Of a stretch of DNA of 64,000 nucleotides, positions 57,901 to 63,639 are shown in pieces. The notes under the pieces are model-generated. The model saw only the letters and a program-made list of their open reading frames with translations, did no database searches and was not told where the DNA came from. Every line of letters starts with the position of its first letter. Position 1 is the first letter of the stretch. A program made the position numbers and the translations under genes. Source of the DNA: Massilia antarctica (lineage in GTDB: Bacteria > Pseudomonadota > Gammaproteobacteria > Burkholderiales > Burkholderiaceae_D); assembly GCF_015689335.1 (NCBI RefSeq), contig NZ_CP065053.1, positions 4,402,001-4,466,000 on the forward strand, written 5' to 3'.

Positions 57901-60199
57901 GTTCTGCTATGGCGCCAGTTCGGGCAGCGTGAACGCGGCCAAGGCGAATATCGACAGCACGTTCGCTAGTGTGAACCAGCAGTCGGGCATCTATGCGGGT
58001 GCGCAGGGCTTCGATGTCACTGTCAAGAACAATACCGATCTGATCGGTGGCGTGATTGCCAGTGCCGCCGGTGCCGACAAGAACAGGCTGACGACGGGCA
58101 CGCTGACGCAAACGGACGTGAAGAATGCGGCAAGCTATGACAGCGACAGCAGCAGCGTGAATTTGTCGTACAGCAGCGGCGCCAGTGCGATCCAGACCAT
58201 CGGCAGCAATGTAGCCGGGAACATGGCGGGCAATCTCACGCCGGTGCAAAACGGCAATGCTGCCGGCACGACGAAGAGCGCGATCAGCGCGGGCACGCTC
58301 GTCATTACCGACGCCAAGGGACAGATTGCGGCGACGGGCAAAACAGCGGAGGAGACCGTTGCTACGACCGATCGCGATACGGCTAACAGCGCCGGGACCA
58401 TTGGCAAGATTTTTGATCAGAAAAAGCTGCTGGAAGACCAGGAGTATGCAAAGGCGCTGGCCGGCGTGGTGCAGCAATCGACAGCATTTATCGAAAAGAA
58501 GCTTGGTGATGCGCTGGTTGGAACCGACCTTGCTACCAAGGTCGCGGTTCATGCGGTGATCGACGGCGCCCTCACGAAGCTGGTTGGCGGCGATTTTAGT
58601 TCAGGCGCCGCCGCATCTGCTGCCACGACGGCACTGCTTGAAACATTCGGCGACGAAATCAAGAAAATTCCGGGCTTGAAACCTGACGACGTGCGTGCCC
58701 TGACGACGTTACTGGCATCTGTCGTTGGCAAGGCTGTTGCCGGTGTGACCGGTGCGTCGCCGGAGGCCGGAAACGCGGCAGGACTTGTGACGGGTGCGGC
58801 GGCGGAAAATAATTTTCTCCGGCATAAAGAAGCCGATGCCATGGCCAAGGAATTTGCCGAGTGCGAGAAGAAACCGAAAGGTTGCGCCGAGTACGAGGAA
58901 ATACGCAACAAATATCGCATCCTGTCGACTAAAAACATTGCTACCGTCGAAGCCTGTATTAAAGCGGGTGATGTTGCGTGTGTGAAAAATTTGGAAGGAG
59001 ACGCGGCCGCGGCCGGAGAAATCAGCAATGTTCTCATGAGCTGGGATCATACGTTTTTCGAGGGGCGCCAAAATAACATTCGTGACGGCGGGGTGAAAGG
59101 TTCTGCTTCGCTCTTTGGTAGCGATATTTCTCAGGCGGAAGAAGTCCGTACGTTCAGGCAAAATTTCTGCGTGGGTGTAAGCGCGGGAGGTTGTGATCAG
59201 CTCGTAAATGCGGCGCTTAACGATCGGTTGAAACGCGCGGGTACGCTTATTGTAGTTGGAATGCTCGCAGTAAAGGCCGGTGGGGCCATTCGGGGCATCA
59301 CCCTGAGATTTGTACCGGTTAAAGGCGTGGCTTCATTTCCGCCAGTTGCGGAGGCGCCGATAGCGGGCGAGACTACTCAAACGGGAGCCGGTGCGCCAAA
59401 TCCAAAGGGAGGGCGCAGGGGAGCACCTGGCACAGTAGATCAACATGCAGCAATTGGCGACGAACTGCACATTGAAGGCCCTGCGATATTTGACCGCAAC
59501 GGAAAGCTCATCGGCCGCATTGACCCGATTACTAATATAATTGAGCCGCAACTTGGATTTGATAATCCGCCGATGTTACCTAAAAAGCCGTTTGATATAA
59601 TTGAAAGTGGTGGAGGAGTTACTGTTCCACCGGGATCGGGAGGCAATGCAAAGCCGCCATTGTTGCCGCTAAATATCGTTGATAAACGTTTGCCCGATGG
59701 TAAAAATTTTATTGGTGATGATATTGCGCTAAAGGAAGGGGCAAACTATTTTCGAGGTAACGAGCTTGTTGACGTTAATCGGAGGGTGTTGGCGGAATTT
59801 GATCAAATCAACATGGTAACAAAAACCATAACTGAAGATAAAGACGGATCCCAATTTGGTAAGCGGCTTGATCCCACTATGAGCGTTGAAGATCGCGAAG
59901 CGTTGATTTTGGCGCAAGCGGAAATATATGTCGATAAAAAAGTCATTTCGAAAATGCATGATAAAATCGCTGCGTTGAAAAATGCGGACGCTATCAGGCC
60001 AAATGGTAATGGAAAAGATACGATGAGTACTCCTCAATTGAATGATATTCGCAGTTTTAAAAATATCGAATTCAGATTTATTGGCGATGGAGCCGCGTTG
60101 CAGTCGGTGATGAACAGGAGAGTCGGAATTCTGCGCCAGCAATATCCTGATTTTAACTTTGTTGTTGTTTATGGCGATAAAACACAGGGAAAAAAATGA
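42947..60199 (+). CDS. Giant TpsA / CdiA-like filamentous hemagglutinin exoprotein with C-terminal toxin
   Basis: A single 5,750-residue frame. Residues 1-66 are a long signal region (hydrophobic AMIVLQILQTALIAG, ending AYAQ). Residues about 67-310 are the TPS secretion domain (HNRYDQFNV, VIANPNGISCDGCGFLNTAG). About 310-3260 is a huge array of degenerate FHA-type beta-helix repeats (DNSGG, AGKDL). A Cys-containing break and a conserved segment starting YLVETDPLFTDKKKW (about 3711-3850) follow, then a second repeat block to about 5040. The pre-toxin region ends at A-E-N-N (E5287), the position of the VENN motif. The last 460 residues are AT-rich in codon use and form the toxin tail. This is the plan of contact-dependent inhibition effectors. 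ATG 42947 follows AAGGAC. The stop overlaps the immunity gene. Confidence 0.93.
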   Translation: MKSPIRHLLKKPSTLTAADRLVQAQLEQPMEAVGRSGRPWARAVARAMIVLQILQTALIAGPAYAQVAAAGNAPAGQKPLVDAAANGVPIVLIAPPSAAGVSHNRYDQFNVDSRGLILNNSRESVGTQLGGIVNGNMQLGTTSARIILNEVTSGNPSRLNGYIEVAGQRADLVIANPNGISCDGCGFLNTAGRATLTTGTPQYNGAGQLDSLNVQRGVITIGARGLNASNVEQLDLLARGIVIEGEISTRNLQAVLGANKVLYGTLKATAQDGSGNAPKFAIDIADLGGMYANQIYLVATEKGLGVNSAGRIASLTENLTLSAQGDLTLKDNYSKKDVDLSSSGKVTLTGQTNAERNARIAATERVAVNNGAVLRAEQSVLLTTAQIDNSGSVIQKSASETLVLAAERINSSGSIYSATDLSLQARTIDGKGGVLQAERALKLSADRILVDQQQWAANEAVTVKAGELRAVNSVMAAGTDLSLNTSGVLNIQGSTLTAKKAVDLRGQGVNSAAATVSAAALALDAGKGKLDNTGGVLYAAGNIDLRAAGIDNTRGKIVAADKLALDAGGGALDNTGGTVASKDAVFGNVGSIRNRAGTLSTTSDLVLDGALDNNKGKLITAGALTFSGASLDNAGGAIQAGNAVKLTASGLIDSADGIIQSTSAGVAIKAGRLDNSKGAIAGARDIAIDAGRMLGRNGDISAGGKLAVSGAALDLSGASLASNGTLDLAASDIVASAARLHAGQALTVKAGNLSAAGASIASVGSVNVAATGDAWLDKAAIAANGNVDLNSRNLHAQQLRVESGGTVALKADVVDLQDASLSGARGLGLTAGTLLMKGGSAVSGGMLTITGQSQQGGKLSAARDVDIRMEKGLDLTGGAILAGGDIAVRAEGIVTDQALLGGKHIVLDAGLQSVSNVQGTIVAESGGGTRAPALVVRGNGIDNNRGVLSSDSNAVFDAKSQVFDNSNGKVVVGGDMDLSAAMLKNRSGSIATGSSIVMRGNEVDNTDGQLRSGKDVIIEASGQRLGNERGVIEAQGTMTLLAADLNNIGGRLTANQTLNLTAGALNNSGGTVAAGKDLTLSVSGVANSGNGSLNAGGPLSISAGRFDAAGAHISSNERIVIAAGQGMYLDKSDIKAGGAVDLSAGVVQATGATIISNGAIAVSGRDSVNLAASDINANGAVTIKAANGASLQGAQIATNAQLHIDAASIDGGASRLSSAGEMALHADAGGIVLAGAHLASGATLRIDGKGIDAANATLAAKGDIALDTRGADYKADGSLHRSESGGITLKANNIDLGGSAGHIGDSGFIANGSIALDASGQINAANSTISSGSNVALNAGRGISTAGGAVSAIGSATLSGTAIDNAGGAIAANGALKLVARDGGIDNGGGSIMSRDQLTLQTRAGLDRIAGKPAAAGGATDLNNKGGTIVGVAGAVINSGTIDNSSGKIASGDSLVLDLGNSDFKGAKGSVLSEKALTLSARQIDLSAGQLRAGKGVSLSAEQIVAQGAAISAAAGDLLIDSKGGSIDTSHADMLASGLLSLKSGAANLAQAKLSSGAGTSIASAALDARQASIQAGGDIVIASGAAINAQDASIGAGGKLDLTASSLKGGQYSAFKDLTVVTTGAIDLGKSSLPGAQGGAFLTDAALNVKAQGAILDDGRAIGKNITFDVGNGLLSNRGGTILATDAAASAPALKVTGNGIDSTGGSIVSNGDLIINSGSGALDNSKGTIGALRTLDVVAGKLGNAGGTVVANTALALQVQAIDNQAGKIQAGTSLNVKAGDIDNRAGTLAGSTGIDLTAGKVDSSNKALIGSNGDVTLHTKGLDNSGSQVTAGGKLVIDTGAAGAITNVKGSLASDGGMTLASAGELDNSGGAIAAGAGLDAQIQGALVNKDGNIVAAKNLGLKVKGALANQGGAIQAGGDMLVGTNKGIANDTGKLIANGALGIDGASLTSKKGLISAGKDLTLDVKTLGGALDNQGGQIQASGKASIAAKGVGNVDGVIIASDDLLLDAGKALLDNRGGIVQSAKASVAIDAGDIASQGTASAIVAAGNLTVAGNNIDSGKGLISAGKDLSLIAQGTLGNAQGRITAGAQATVQGQGIDNSGALLSAGKTLTVQAGSGTVVNSGGSILAGETLKLGAGGVQNLGGSVASNGDLTLVADSGGTVDNSAGTIRSAQGNVSLTGGQLRNGSIGTGASGPGGSIAGGKDVTISANGALLNRGGAIEAANKLTIQAGAALDNTNGKLTGANALAVSANGITSVNGSMLSNGALSANAGTGAFDNSKGVISGGSTTTLNSAGRFDNTDGKITTGANLVATTGAFDNVRGLVSAQGGANLTTAAFDGRKGEVIGQQALTINTQGARFDGSGGRFASNGGVTLATGDAVLTGSTIAAGDSFALQSIGANTRLDANGIQIAVTKNITMTGADVALNGSSLQAGNTITVAGSTVGLNNATLAANSAVNINGTDVQAGAINISTQGDISLQASNSLDYRNGQFAAGNNAAIYGGGLVATSGAKLAAGKRLSFGMGQQAVDFSALDFTYQFGTDLLVQALGIRTGGVAISADNLFFDAGTGVLDNTGGTLSATGVIEFKARGMINSGGLIAADHLVSLDSGMGAIINDGGTIASAAGKIGIAGSDLLNKDGGNITAAESVNVSTIGLTDNAGGNIVSDGEVSLYSGTLGNVKGNVVSNKDKVTVNVRTFDNDGGVVSAKTALDVTATLGVSNKGGTMLAGLDASIVAKNGVNNTGGVIGAAGKVALTSSTGVVINQGGSIQSDTSTVAIDAGNGIWNQNGDIYGLTGVQAKTDANLLNMQGGRIASQGDVKLSSLKGKLDNTDGIVSSGSALIVAAKDVNNAGGVLSGLTSVKVDADSVDNNAGVIEAGTGGIAITAKTLSNDNSGSQRGIVSKGDITIGGGAVKQNGGYIGADGKLTIDGTSIDNTGGSTMLALKELSLTGTTGINNQDGNIKSALDTTLKTPVLNNVGGTVFANNNLVVDAAAIDNSNTNNGAFDKGLLASNTVTVNAATVGNVNGAIVALKNLKVAGSASINNTGGQLSGEAVTIDTADFINTGGRTDATTTLTATMKKFSADGVMASTGTLRLAMNGDYTNGGIVAAENNLEIVLNNGKYTNNGTISAARDLSLSATELNNYGTISATNTTINVGSFVNSDTNGKGVVNSVGTTTINAGNTVNTGRIYGGDVVIGGAVSNEADATIGARDTLTMSGLLINKPGANVISLGNMKLGDVVNAGARIESGGNLDVRNLRNINCVAGSGGNGVGASDCGTYGLQGGVSLTDVTTVTPVNQVILTDSQTGLVHNLNDLVIVYADDTFHYVVPGEDHKIEDYIQRTYTTKTTVASVIATSNSGTVAAAGNVSAQSAQNIDSRIVAGGSVLINGGSEVGNGIEKTAGDSVNISTQGSQQITTTGTEFETHVDSCKPWQSCKHKRIYGGTSNFEDVGPTTSIDVAGVLYDSGGAASAPVAPANATIAPAEPAKVVGTLGTGVAGNITAANGNTAAGDTTTTKTGNVVTYQNGSTTVGINVGAINTNTAVQGVGVQGVIAGGAPSVSTSVAAGGTKIGAQAAGTAGGTGPVLTDAQQQGSGGAADVTVGTSAQPVVKGQVAGNALPGSVIAGNARAVQQSAIGDLTTSFAKFAAARPVTVAEKTVAGVVGTNTKDIGVRATDPKVPNVTLTSNTDWKAPSGNLFSLKPGEGAGYLVETDPLFTDKKKWTGSDYFLDQLAIDPQRTLKRYGDGFVEQRAFADQLINITGRNKLSGYENNEQAFKALMDSGVAYAKQFQLTPGVALSEQQMAQLTTDIVWLQEETVTMPDGSTTKALVPQVYLRRPQQGDLSTGGALIAGDNVTIRNQNGSISNNGTILAGYANAKPTDMHGTVTLDAKNVSNGGTIAGNVIDIRAANDIANVGGRIAGLSNKGVDGSATDDSRVTLNAGRDILVASTTRTRSVDTVGNNGTSTSSRTNIDRVATIAGGNVLIDAKGNFTARAAQVDAAANLSVLAGKNIDIAGVEEKHALFVPLGGNTMGRTGYTNEASISNAGSSLTAGNNLAVKAGADTTLSGSRIAAANDASISGTNVTISAVKDRTLVDVQTVGRKQYDRAMNDDESLSGGSVSAGSSVTIVATGMATGQKDKDGKAIAQVGTGNLVLNAGKVTALKGTASLLANNDVSIQTITTGHDSLNDSYSKSGNLVKSKTTTTSSTSNTQQAEGSRIAGNSIAIVAGNGKDLVGNVNVIGSSVLADTRLAVTAGADINVLAATSTGTYSQATTVKQSGLSGAKNGVGLSAGSSTVKSREDGSFATQSETGSVLGSSGGNVILNAGKNATIAGSDLIAGRLDTDATLLNGNIDISAQNIAIIPGQDQRHETQSLDTTSKSFTVAVVGTPVDTLRNLKKIKEDKSKFGRVNGTLSELADSSLTAPQVAVTFGKSQTSSSTVHDGQTQSGSSLSASGDIRLTARGNGVTGVDGKPVDGDITVRGSKIDGGGVVKLSAERNVTVEASTDRSSDSSAATASASTFSAAGLSLGDITRAINGGPNSGGVTLSPYNQKRGSDSGSETSTRQTASLINGNKVELVSNRGDILVQGSGIKAKGDIALSASAGKIDIVSGQDGTVLKETHNIMQLGDLGGNGTANTVGIKRGSDTLDTRKDQQNTIRSGLSAGGNLAITAKDNVAVRGSDLHADGNVDIKGRNVVLDPGVDEVSTKAASKTSQFGVTVALSGYAVDAANAVKQAAVAHEQKDDDKLAGIYAVKAAITVANGTGVGGGTPAANNTQAPASSQASIKATVSIGGNSSDSTTNNSALQNKGSTVSAGQNLTVTATGDGGKDANGKASDGNITARGAVLSGKDVTLDAARDIRLASAQDTSANDSWNSSHNASVGVGFGLGGTQNGFTLELAAGQSHGNANGDATTNQNTSVTASNVLTIKSGKDTALAGAQVKGDKVVANIGGDLNIASLQDTDNYTSREKSSGGSVSICVPPFCYGASSGSVNAAKANIDSTFASVNQQSGIYAGAQGFDVTVKNNTDLIGGVIASAAGADKNRLTTGTLTQTDVKNAASYDSDSSSVNLSYSSGASAIQTIGSNVAGNMAGNLTPVQNGNAAGTTKSAISAGTLVITDAKGQIAATGKTAEETVATTDRDTANSAGTIGKIFDQKKLLEDQEYAKALAGVVQQSTAFIEKKLGDALVGTDLATKVAVHAVIDGALTKLVGGDFSSGAAASAATTALLETFGDEIKKIPGLKPDDVRALTTLLASVVGKAVAGVTGASPEAGNAAGLVTGAAAENNFLRHKEADAMAKEFAECEKKPKGCAEYEEIRNKYRILSTKNIATVEACIKAGDVACVKNLEGDAAAAGEISNVLMSWDHTFFEGRQNNIRDGGVKGSASLFGSDISQAEEVRTFRQNFCVGVSAGGCDQLVNAALNDRLKRAGTLIVVGMLAVKAGGAIRGITLRFVPVKGVASFPPVAEAPIAGETTQTGAGAPNPKGGRRGAPGTVDQHAAIGDELHIEGPAIFDRNGKLIGRIDPITNIIEPQLGFDNPPMLPKKPFDIIESGGGVTVPPGSGGNAKPPLLPLNIVDKRLPDGKNFIGDDIALKEGANYFRGNELVDVNRRVLAEFDQINMVTKTITEDKDGSQFGKRLDPTMSVEDREALILAQAEIYVDKKVISKMHDKIAALKNADAIRPNGNGKDTMSTPQLNDIRSFKNIEFRFIGDGAALQSVMNRRVGILRQQYPDFNFVVVYGDKTQGKK
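59720..60199 (+). other. C-terminal toxin domain of the TpsA protein (uncharacterised; possible nuclease)
   Basis: The last about 160 residues start at KEGANYFRGNELVDVNRRVL and end VVYGDKTQGKK. They contain E5617-F-D5619 in LAEFDQINMVTKTI followed by E5630-D-K5632. The spacing of an acid pair followed by ExK on the next strand recalls PD-(D/E)xK nuclease toxins of CdiA proteins. This is inference from pattern only; I recognise no named family. The domain recurs, about 78% identical by eye, in the orphan copy at 62500-62986. Confidence 0.5.
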
Positions 60200-60531
60200 G
60201 TGTTACACTTTCAATCGGAAATCCAATAAATAATGATGAAAAATTTTATCATCTTGCCGTTTCGACCGAGTCGGGGTTTCATTCCGTGATTGAACCAATC
60301 GCAGAAAAATACGGATTAACTCTTATTGACTGGGGAATTTTTTCTGAAGTTACAAAAATAAATATCATACTATTTCTTGCGGAAATAAATACCATCCGTG
60401 AGGCAATCTTAATTTTGAGTAACGAGTCAGTGCAGACTAAAAATCATTATTTTGGCAGGCTTGGTGAGTTGGCGAGCGAGGCAGAGCGTCTCATAAAGGA
60501 ACGGCCAGATATTAGGCTTTTAATTGGCTGA
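60196..60531 (+). CDS. Immunity protein for the TpsA toxin
   Basis: A 111-residue, mildly acidic, soluble protein (MSVTLSIGNPINNDEKFYHL...). The ATG overlaps the TpsA stop codon (ATGA), as is usual for CDI immunity genes. It is AT-rich like the toxin tail. A second gene, about 80% identical, follows the orphan toxin copy at 62983. No named immunity family is recognised. The predicted content is a mixed alpha/beta fold with a central hydrophobic helix (KINIILFLAEINTIREAIL). Confidence 0.85.
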   Translation: MSVTLSIGNPINNDEKFYHLAVSTESGFHSVIEPIAEKYGLTLIDWGIFSEVTKINIILFLAEINTIREAILILSNESVQTKNHYFGRLGELASEAERLIKERPDIRLLIG

Positions 60532-60568
60532 ATAGCGGGATCACAGGCGGAACAAGCGGGGTTCAATG

Positions 60569-60593
60569 CGCCTCGTTATACACAACTCTTGAG
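60569..60593. repeat. Relic of an IS4-type element end
   Basis: A 25-bp stretch containing CCTCGTTATACACAA matches the left end of the IS4 copies at 16995 and 22384 at 22 of 25 positions. It stops exactly where the ISL3-type element begins, so the rest of that element has been lost or replaced. Confidence 0.6.
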
Positions 60594-62179
60594 GGCCCAA
60601 TGACGTTTCCGGTGAAACTTGATATCGGCTATGCTGTGAGGTTCTACCGTCCCGGAGTGCGGTCAAGGGCGGCGCGCGCTACGCCGGCGCGCGCTGCGCG
60701 CGTGCCGGCGTAGCGCACCCTTGACGGCATGCAGGGCGCATACGCTGGTCCATGGCCGCCGACGCGGCAGGCCGTGGCGGCGACCTTGGACAACAGGCGT
60801 GCCGGCGTTTCCGGCTGGAGAGGGCAGTTTGAGTATTGGCATGGAAACCCTGTTCACCACCGCACTTGGCTTGCAAGCCCCGTGGGAGGTGAGCGAATTG
60901 AAGCTCGACACGGGAGCGAAACGGATCGACTTTGAAGTTCGCTATCATAGCGAGGAAATGGCCTGCCCCGCCTGCAAGGCGCCGGCGCAGAAGATCCACA
61001 GCCGCATGCAGCGCAGCTGGCGGCACCTCGATTTCTTTCAATTTGAAGCTTGGGTGCACGCAGAAGTACCGCGCGTGCGCTGCCGCTCCTGCGGAAAGAC
61101 CTCGCGCATCGAAGTGCCATGGTCGCGCCCTGGCAGTCATTTCACCCTGCTGTTCGAGGCTCTGGCCATGTCCTTGTGCCAAACAATGACCGTGGCCGAG
61201 ACCGCCCGGCTGCTGCGTGTGACGGCGCATCGCCTGTGGCGCAGCGTCGGCCATTACGTCGCGGTGGCGCGCGGCAAGGATGACATGAGCGAGGTGAAGC
61301 TCATCGGAATCGACGAAACCAGCCTTCGGCGGGGCCACCAGTACGTGACGGTCGTTCACGACCTGGATGCCAAGCGCCTGCTGTTCGCCACCGAAGGCCG
61401 CGACCACGAGACGGTGCTCGCTTTCAAGGCCGATCTGATCGCCCATGGCGGGCAGCCGCAGCGGATCGAGCACGTCTGCATGGACATGGGCCAGGCCTAC
61501 ATCAAAGGCGTCACCGAGCAATTGCCGCAGGCCCAGATCAGTTTCGACCGTTTCCACGTGATCGCCTTGGCCAACGATGCGATGGACAAGGTACGCAAGC
61601 TGGAAATGGCGGAGTATCCGCGCGTCGTTCGCAGCGCCTTGGGGAGCGAACGCAAGACCGTCCGTGCGTTGATGTGGGGCATGCGCCGCGACGCGCACAG
61701 CTGGACGGCGCGCCAGCGCGACACGATGTATCTCTTGCAGCGTTCCCGGCTCAAGACCGCAAGGGCGTGGCGGCTGAAAGAAGCATTGCGGGACACCTAT
61801 CGGCACGCCGCGGCCGCCAACAGCGCGGAAGCGGCGCAGGCGGCGCTGGAGCGTTGGATATCGTGGGCCCGCCGAAGCCGACTCGAACCGTTCAAGAAAC
61901 TGGCGCTGACGCTGCGCGAGCGCCTGCCAGGCATCGTGCGCGGCATGCTCGATGGCCGCAGCAACGCCTATGTCGAAGCGATGAATGGCATGCTTCAGCA
62001 AGCCAAGCGAGCAGCGCGCGGCTTCCGGACCGCCGCCAACTTCATCGCTATCGCCTATGTGCGCATGTCCAAACTCGCTCATTTACCCGACAATCCCTTG
62101 CAGGCCGCCGTGAAGCGGTCGGTTTCAATTAGGCGATACCGCGACGGTCGTCAAGTTTCACCGAAAACGTCATAGAGCC
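60594..62179 (+). mobile_element. ISL3-family insertion sequence, complete
   Basis: A 1,586-bp element with terminal inverted repeats: GGCCCAATGACGTTTCCGG on the left and the equivalent (three differences over about 30 bp) on the right, ending CATAGAGCC at 62179. It encodes one intact transposase. The 8-base flanks (CTCTTGAG left, AAAGAACA right) do not match, so no target duplication remains. It separates the active toxin/immunity pair from the orphan toxin/immunity pair. Confidence 0.88.
60829..62175 (+). CDS. ISL3-family transposase (intact)
   Basis: About 448 residues. An N-terminal zinc-ribbon/HTH region (ACPACKAPAQKIHSR, RVRCRSCGKTSRIEVPW) precedes a DDE_Tnp_ISL3 catalytic core with Asp in LIGIDETSLRRGHQYVTVV, Asp in VCMDMGQAYIKGV, the QISFDRFHVI segment, and the final Glu in RSNAYVEAMNGM. 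A TTG start at 60829 is chosen because GGAGAGGG lies 5-7 bp before it. ATG 60841 is the conservative alternative. Longer readings from 60721 enter Arg-rich sequence. Frame and ends are intact. Confidence 0.9.
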   Translation: MSIGMETLFTTALGLQAPWEVSELKLDTGAKRIDFEVRYHSEEMACPACKAPAQKIHSRMQRSWRHLDFFQFEAWVHAEVPRVRCRSCGKTSRIEVPWSRPGSHFTLLFEALAMSLCQTMTVAETARLLRVTAHRLWRSVGHYVAVARGKDDMSEVKLIGIDETSLRRGHQYVTVVHDLDAKRLLFATEGRDHETVLAFKADLIAHGGQPQRIEHVCMDMGQAYIKGVTEQLPQAQISFDRFHVIALANDAMDKVRKLEMAEYPRVVRSALGSERKTVRALMWGMRRDAHSWTARQRDTMYLLQRSRLKTARAWRLKEALRDTYRHAAAANSAEAAQAALERWISWARRSRLEPFKKLALTLRERLPGIVRGMLDGRSNAYVEAMNGMLQQAKRAARGFRTAANFIAIAYVRMSKLAHLPDNPLQAAVKRSVSIRRYRDGRQVSPKTS

Positions 62180-62986
62180 AAAGAACATATCCAAGCTTGG
62201 GAAGTAAAGCCGGGTCGTTACGGGGAAGTTCTGACGCCGGCCGAAATGGCCGCGCTCGCTGCGCGCTGGAAAGTTCAGCCGCCAAAAATCATCGATCCGT
62301 TGACCGGTGACTATGTGAATACGTTGGCCTTAGACGCGCCTAAGTCGCCATCGTCGACAGAAGTAGCGATTTCTGGCAATAATTCTGTTCTTGGTTGTTC
62401 GAAGGGGGCATGTAAAAATGTCGAAACAGATGTGCCGGTTAAATTCCTAATTTCAAACGGCGCAGGAAAAGCCCCACTTGCATTGAATGCTCCCCTTCAC
62501 CTGCCGGCCGTAGAATTAAAGGAAGGAACGAACTATTTTATAGGTAATGAACTCCTTGATGTTAATCGAAGGGTTTTGGCAGAATTCGATAAAATTGACA
62601 TGGTGACAAAAACCATAGTTGAAGATAAAAACGGCTCGCAATTTGGTAAGCGGCTTGATCCGGCATTGAGCGTTGAAGAACGCGACAAGTTAATTGTGGG
62701 GCAAGCGGAAAAATATATCGATGAAAAAGTTATTTCAAAAATTCATGCAAAAATCGCTGCGCTGAAAAGCGCCGATGCTATTAGGCCAAATGGCGATGGA
62801 GAAAATACGAGGAGCACGCCTCAACTGAACGACATTCGGGATTTTAAGAATATTGAAATCAGGTTCATTGGGGATGGTGCTGTGTTGCAATCAGTAATGA
62901 ACAGAGAAGCCGGAATTCTTCGTCAGAAATATCCAGATTTTAATTTTGTTGTTGTCTATGGCGATAAAACACAGGGGGGGAAATGA
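62180..62986 (+). pseudogene. Orphan TpsA/CdiA C-terminal toxin fragment
   Basis: An open frame without its own promoter enters directly from the ISL3 end: AKEHIQAWEVKPGRYGEVLT and PAEMAALAARWKVQPPKIID. It continues to a tail nearly the same as that of the giant TpsA (KEGTNYFIGNELLDVNRRVL ... VVYGDKTQGGK), including AEFDKIDMVTKTIVEDK. The part before KEG differs completely from the main protein, so it comes from a different effector whose secretion part is missing. The first ATG in frame is 62246. It is followed by a coupled immunity gene. Confidence 0.82.
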
Positions 62987-63318
62987 GTGTTACACTTTCA
63001 GTCGGAAACCCGATAAATGATGTTGAGAAATTTTATGACCTCCCTGTTTCTACGGAGTCGGGGTTTCGTTCTGTTATTGAACCTATCGCGGAGAAACACG
63101 AACTAACTCTTATTGATTGGGGAACTTTTTCCGAGGTTACAAAAATAAATTTGGCGTTATTTCTTGAAGAGATAGAAATTATTCGTGAAGCTATTTTAAC
63201 TTTGAGTGACGTATCAATACAGGCTAAAAGTCATTATTTTAGCAGGCTTGGTGAGTTGGCGAGGGAGGCGGAGCGTCTCGTAAAAGAAAGGCCAGATATT
63301 AGACTTTTGATTGGGTAA
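62983..63318 (+). CDS. Orphan immunity protein
   Basis: A 111-residue paralogue of the immunity protein at 60196 (MSVTLSVGNPINDVEKFYDL..., same length, about 80% identical by eye and the same ending RPDIRLLIG). The ATG overlaps the stop of the orphan toxin (ATGA). It probably protects against the toxin variant carried by siblings or retained as a spare module. No separate promoter is evident, and transcription may come from ISL3 or read-through. Confidence 0.85.
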   Translation: MSVTLSVGNPINDVEKFYDLPVSTESGFRSVIEPIAEKHELTLIDWGTFSEVTKINLALFLEEIEIIREAILTLSDVSIQAKSHYFSRLGELAREAERLVKERPDIRLLIG

Positions 63319-63639
63319 ATAAGTGTCAAGACCCGCGTGGTCATGTACGCGTCGGGCAAATAATTCAGGCCTTCTCTGCTACCACTCTTTGAACGCTTGT
63401 ATTGGTAATTTCGTGCCAAGCGAATGGATACGTTGTCGCACGTGGGCAATCCATTTGAAACATGGGGCACGGGACGACGGCCCACCGAGAACTGACGAGC
63501 TTGGAAGCGAGACCCCAAGGGGCGTCACTGATGACGAAGAACAGTCGCCGCTGGTGGCGCAACATTAACATGGGCCCGAACAATGTACTGACGATCGCCT
63601 GCGTTGACCGTCCTGGCATTCCTCGACTCCCGTAACCTC
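63319..63639. other. Gene-free stretch after the orphan immunity gene
   Basis: About 320 bp in which open frames on both strands (plus 63323-63568, minus 63365-63619) show no motif. It may be the degraded upstream part of the group-II-intron-like relic that follows. Confidence 0.4.

Noticed and set aside
43700..58552. Several 500-980-codon minus-strand frames opposite the giant tpsA
   Set aside because: All are shadows of the repeat-rich sequence; their products are repetitive and lack start signals or domains.
63365..63619. 84-codon minus-strand frame
   Set aside because: No motif and no recognisable transposase or toxin similarity; left as non-coding.
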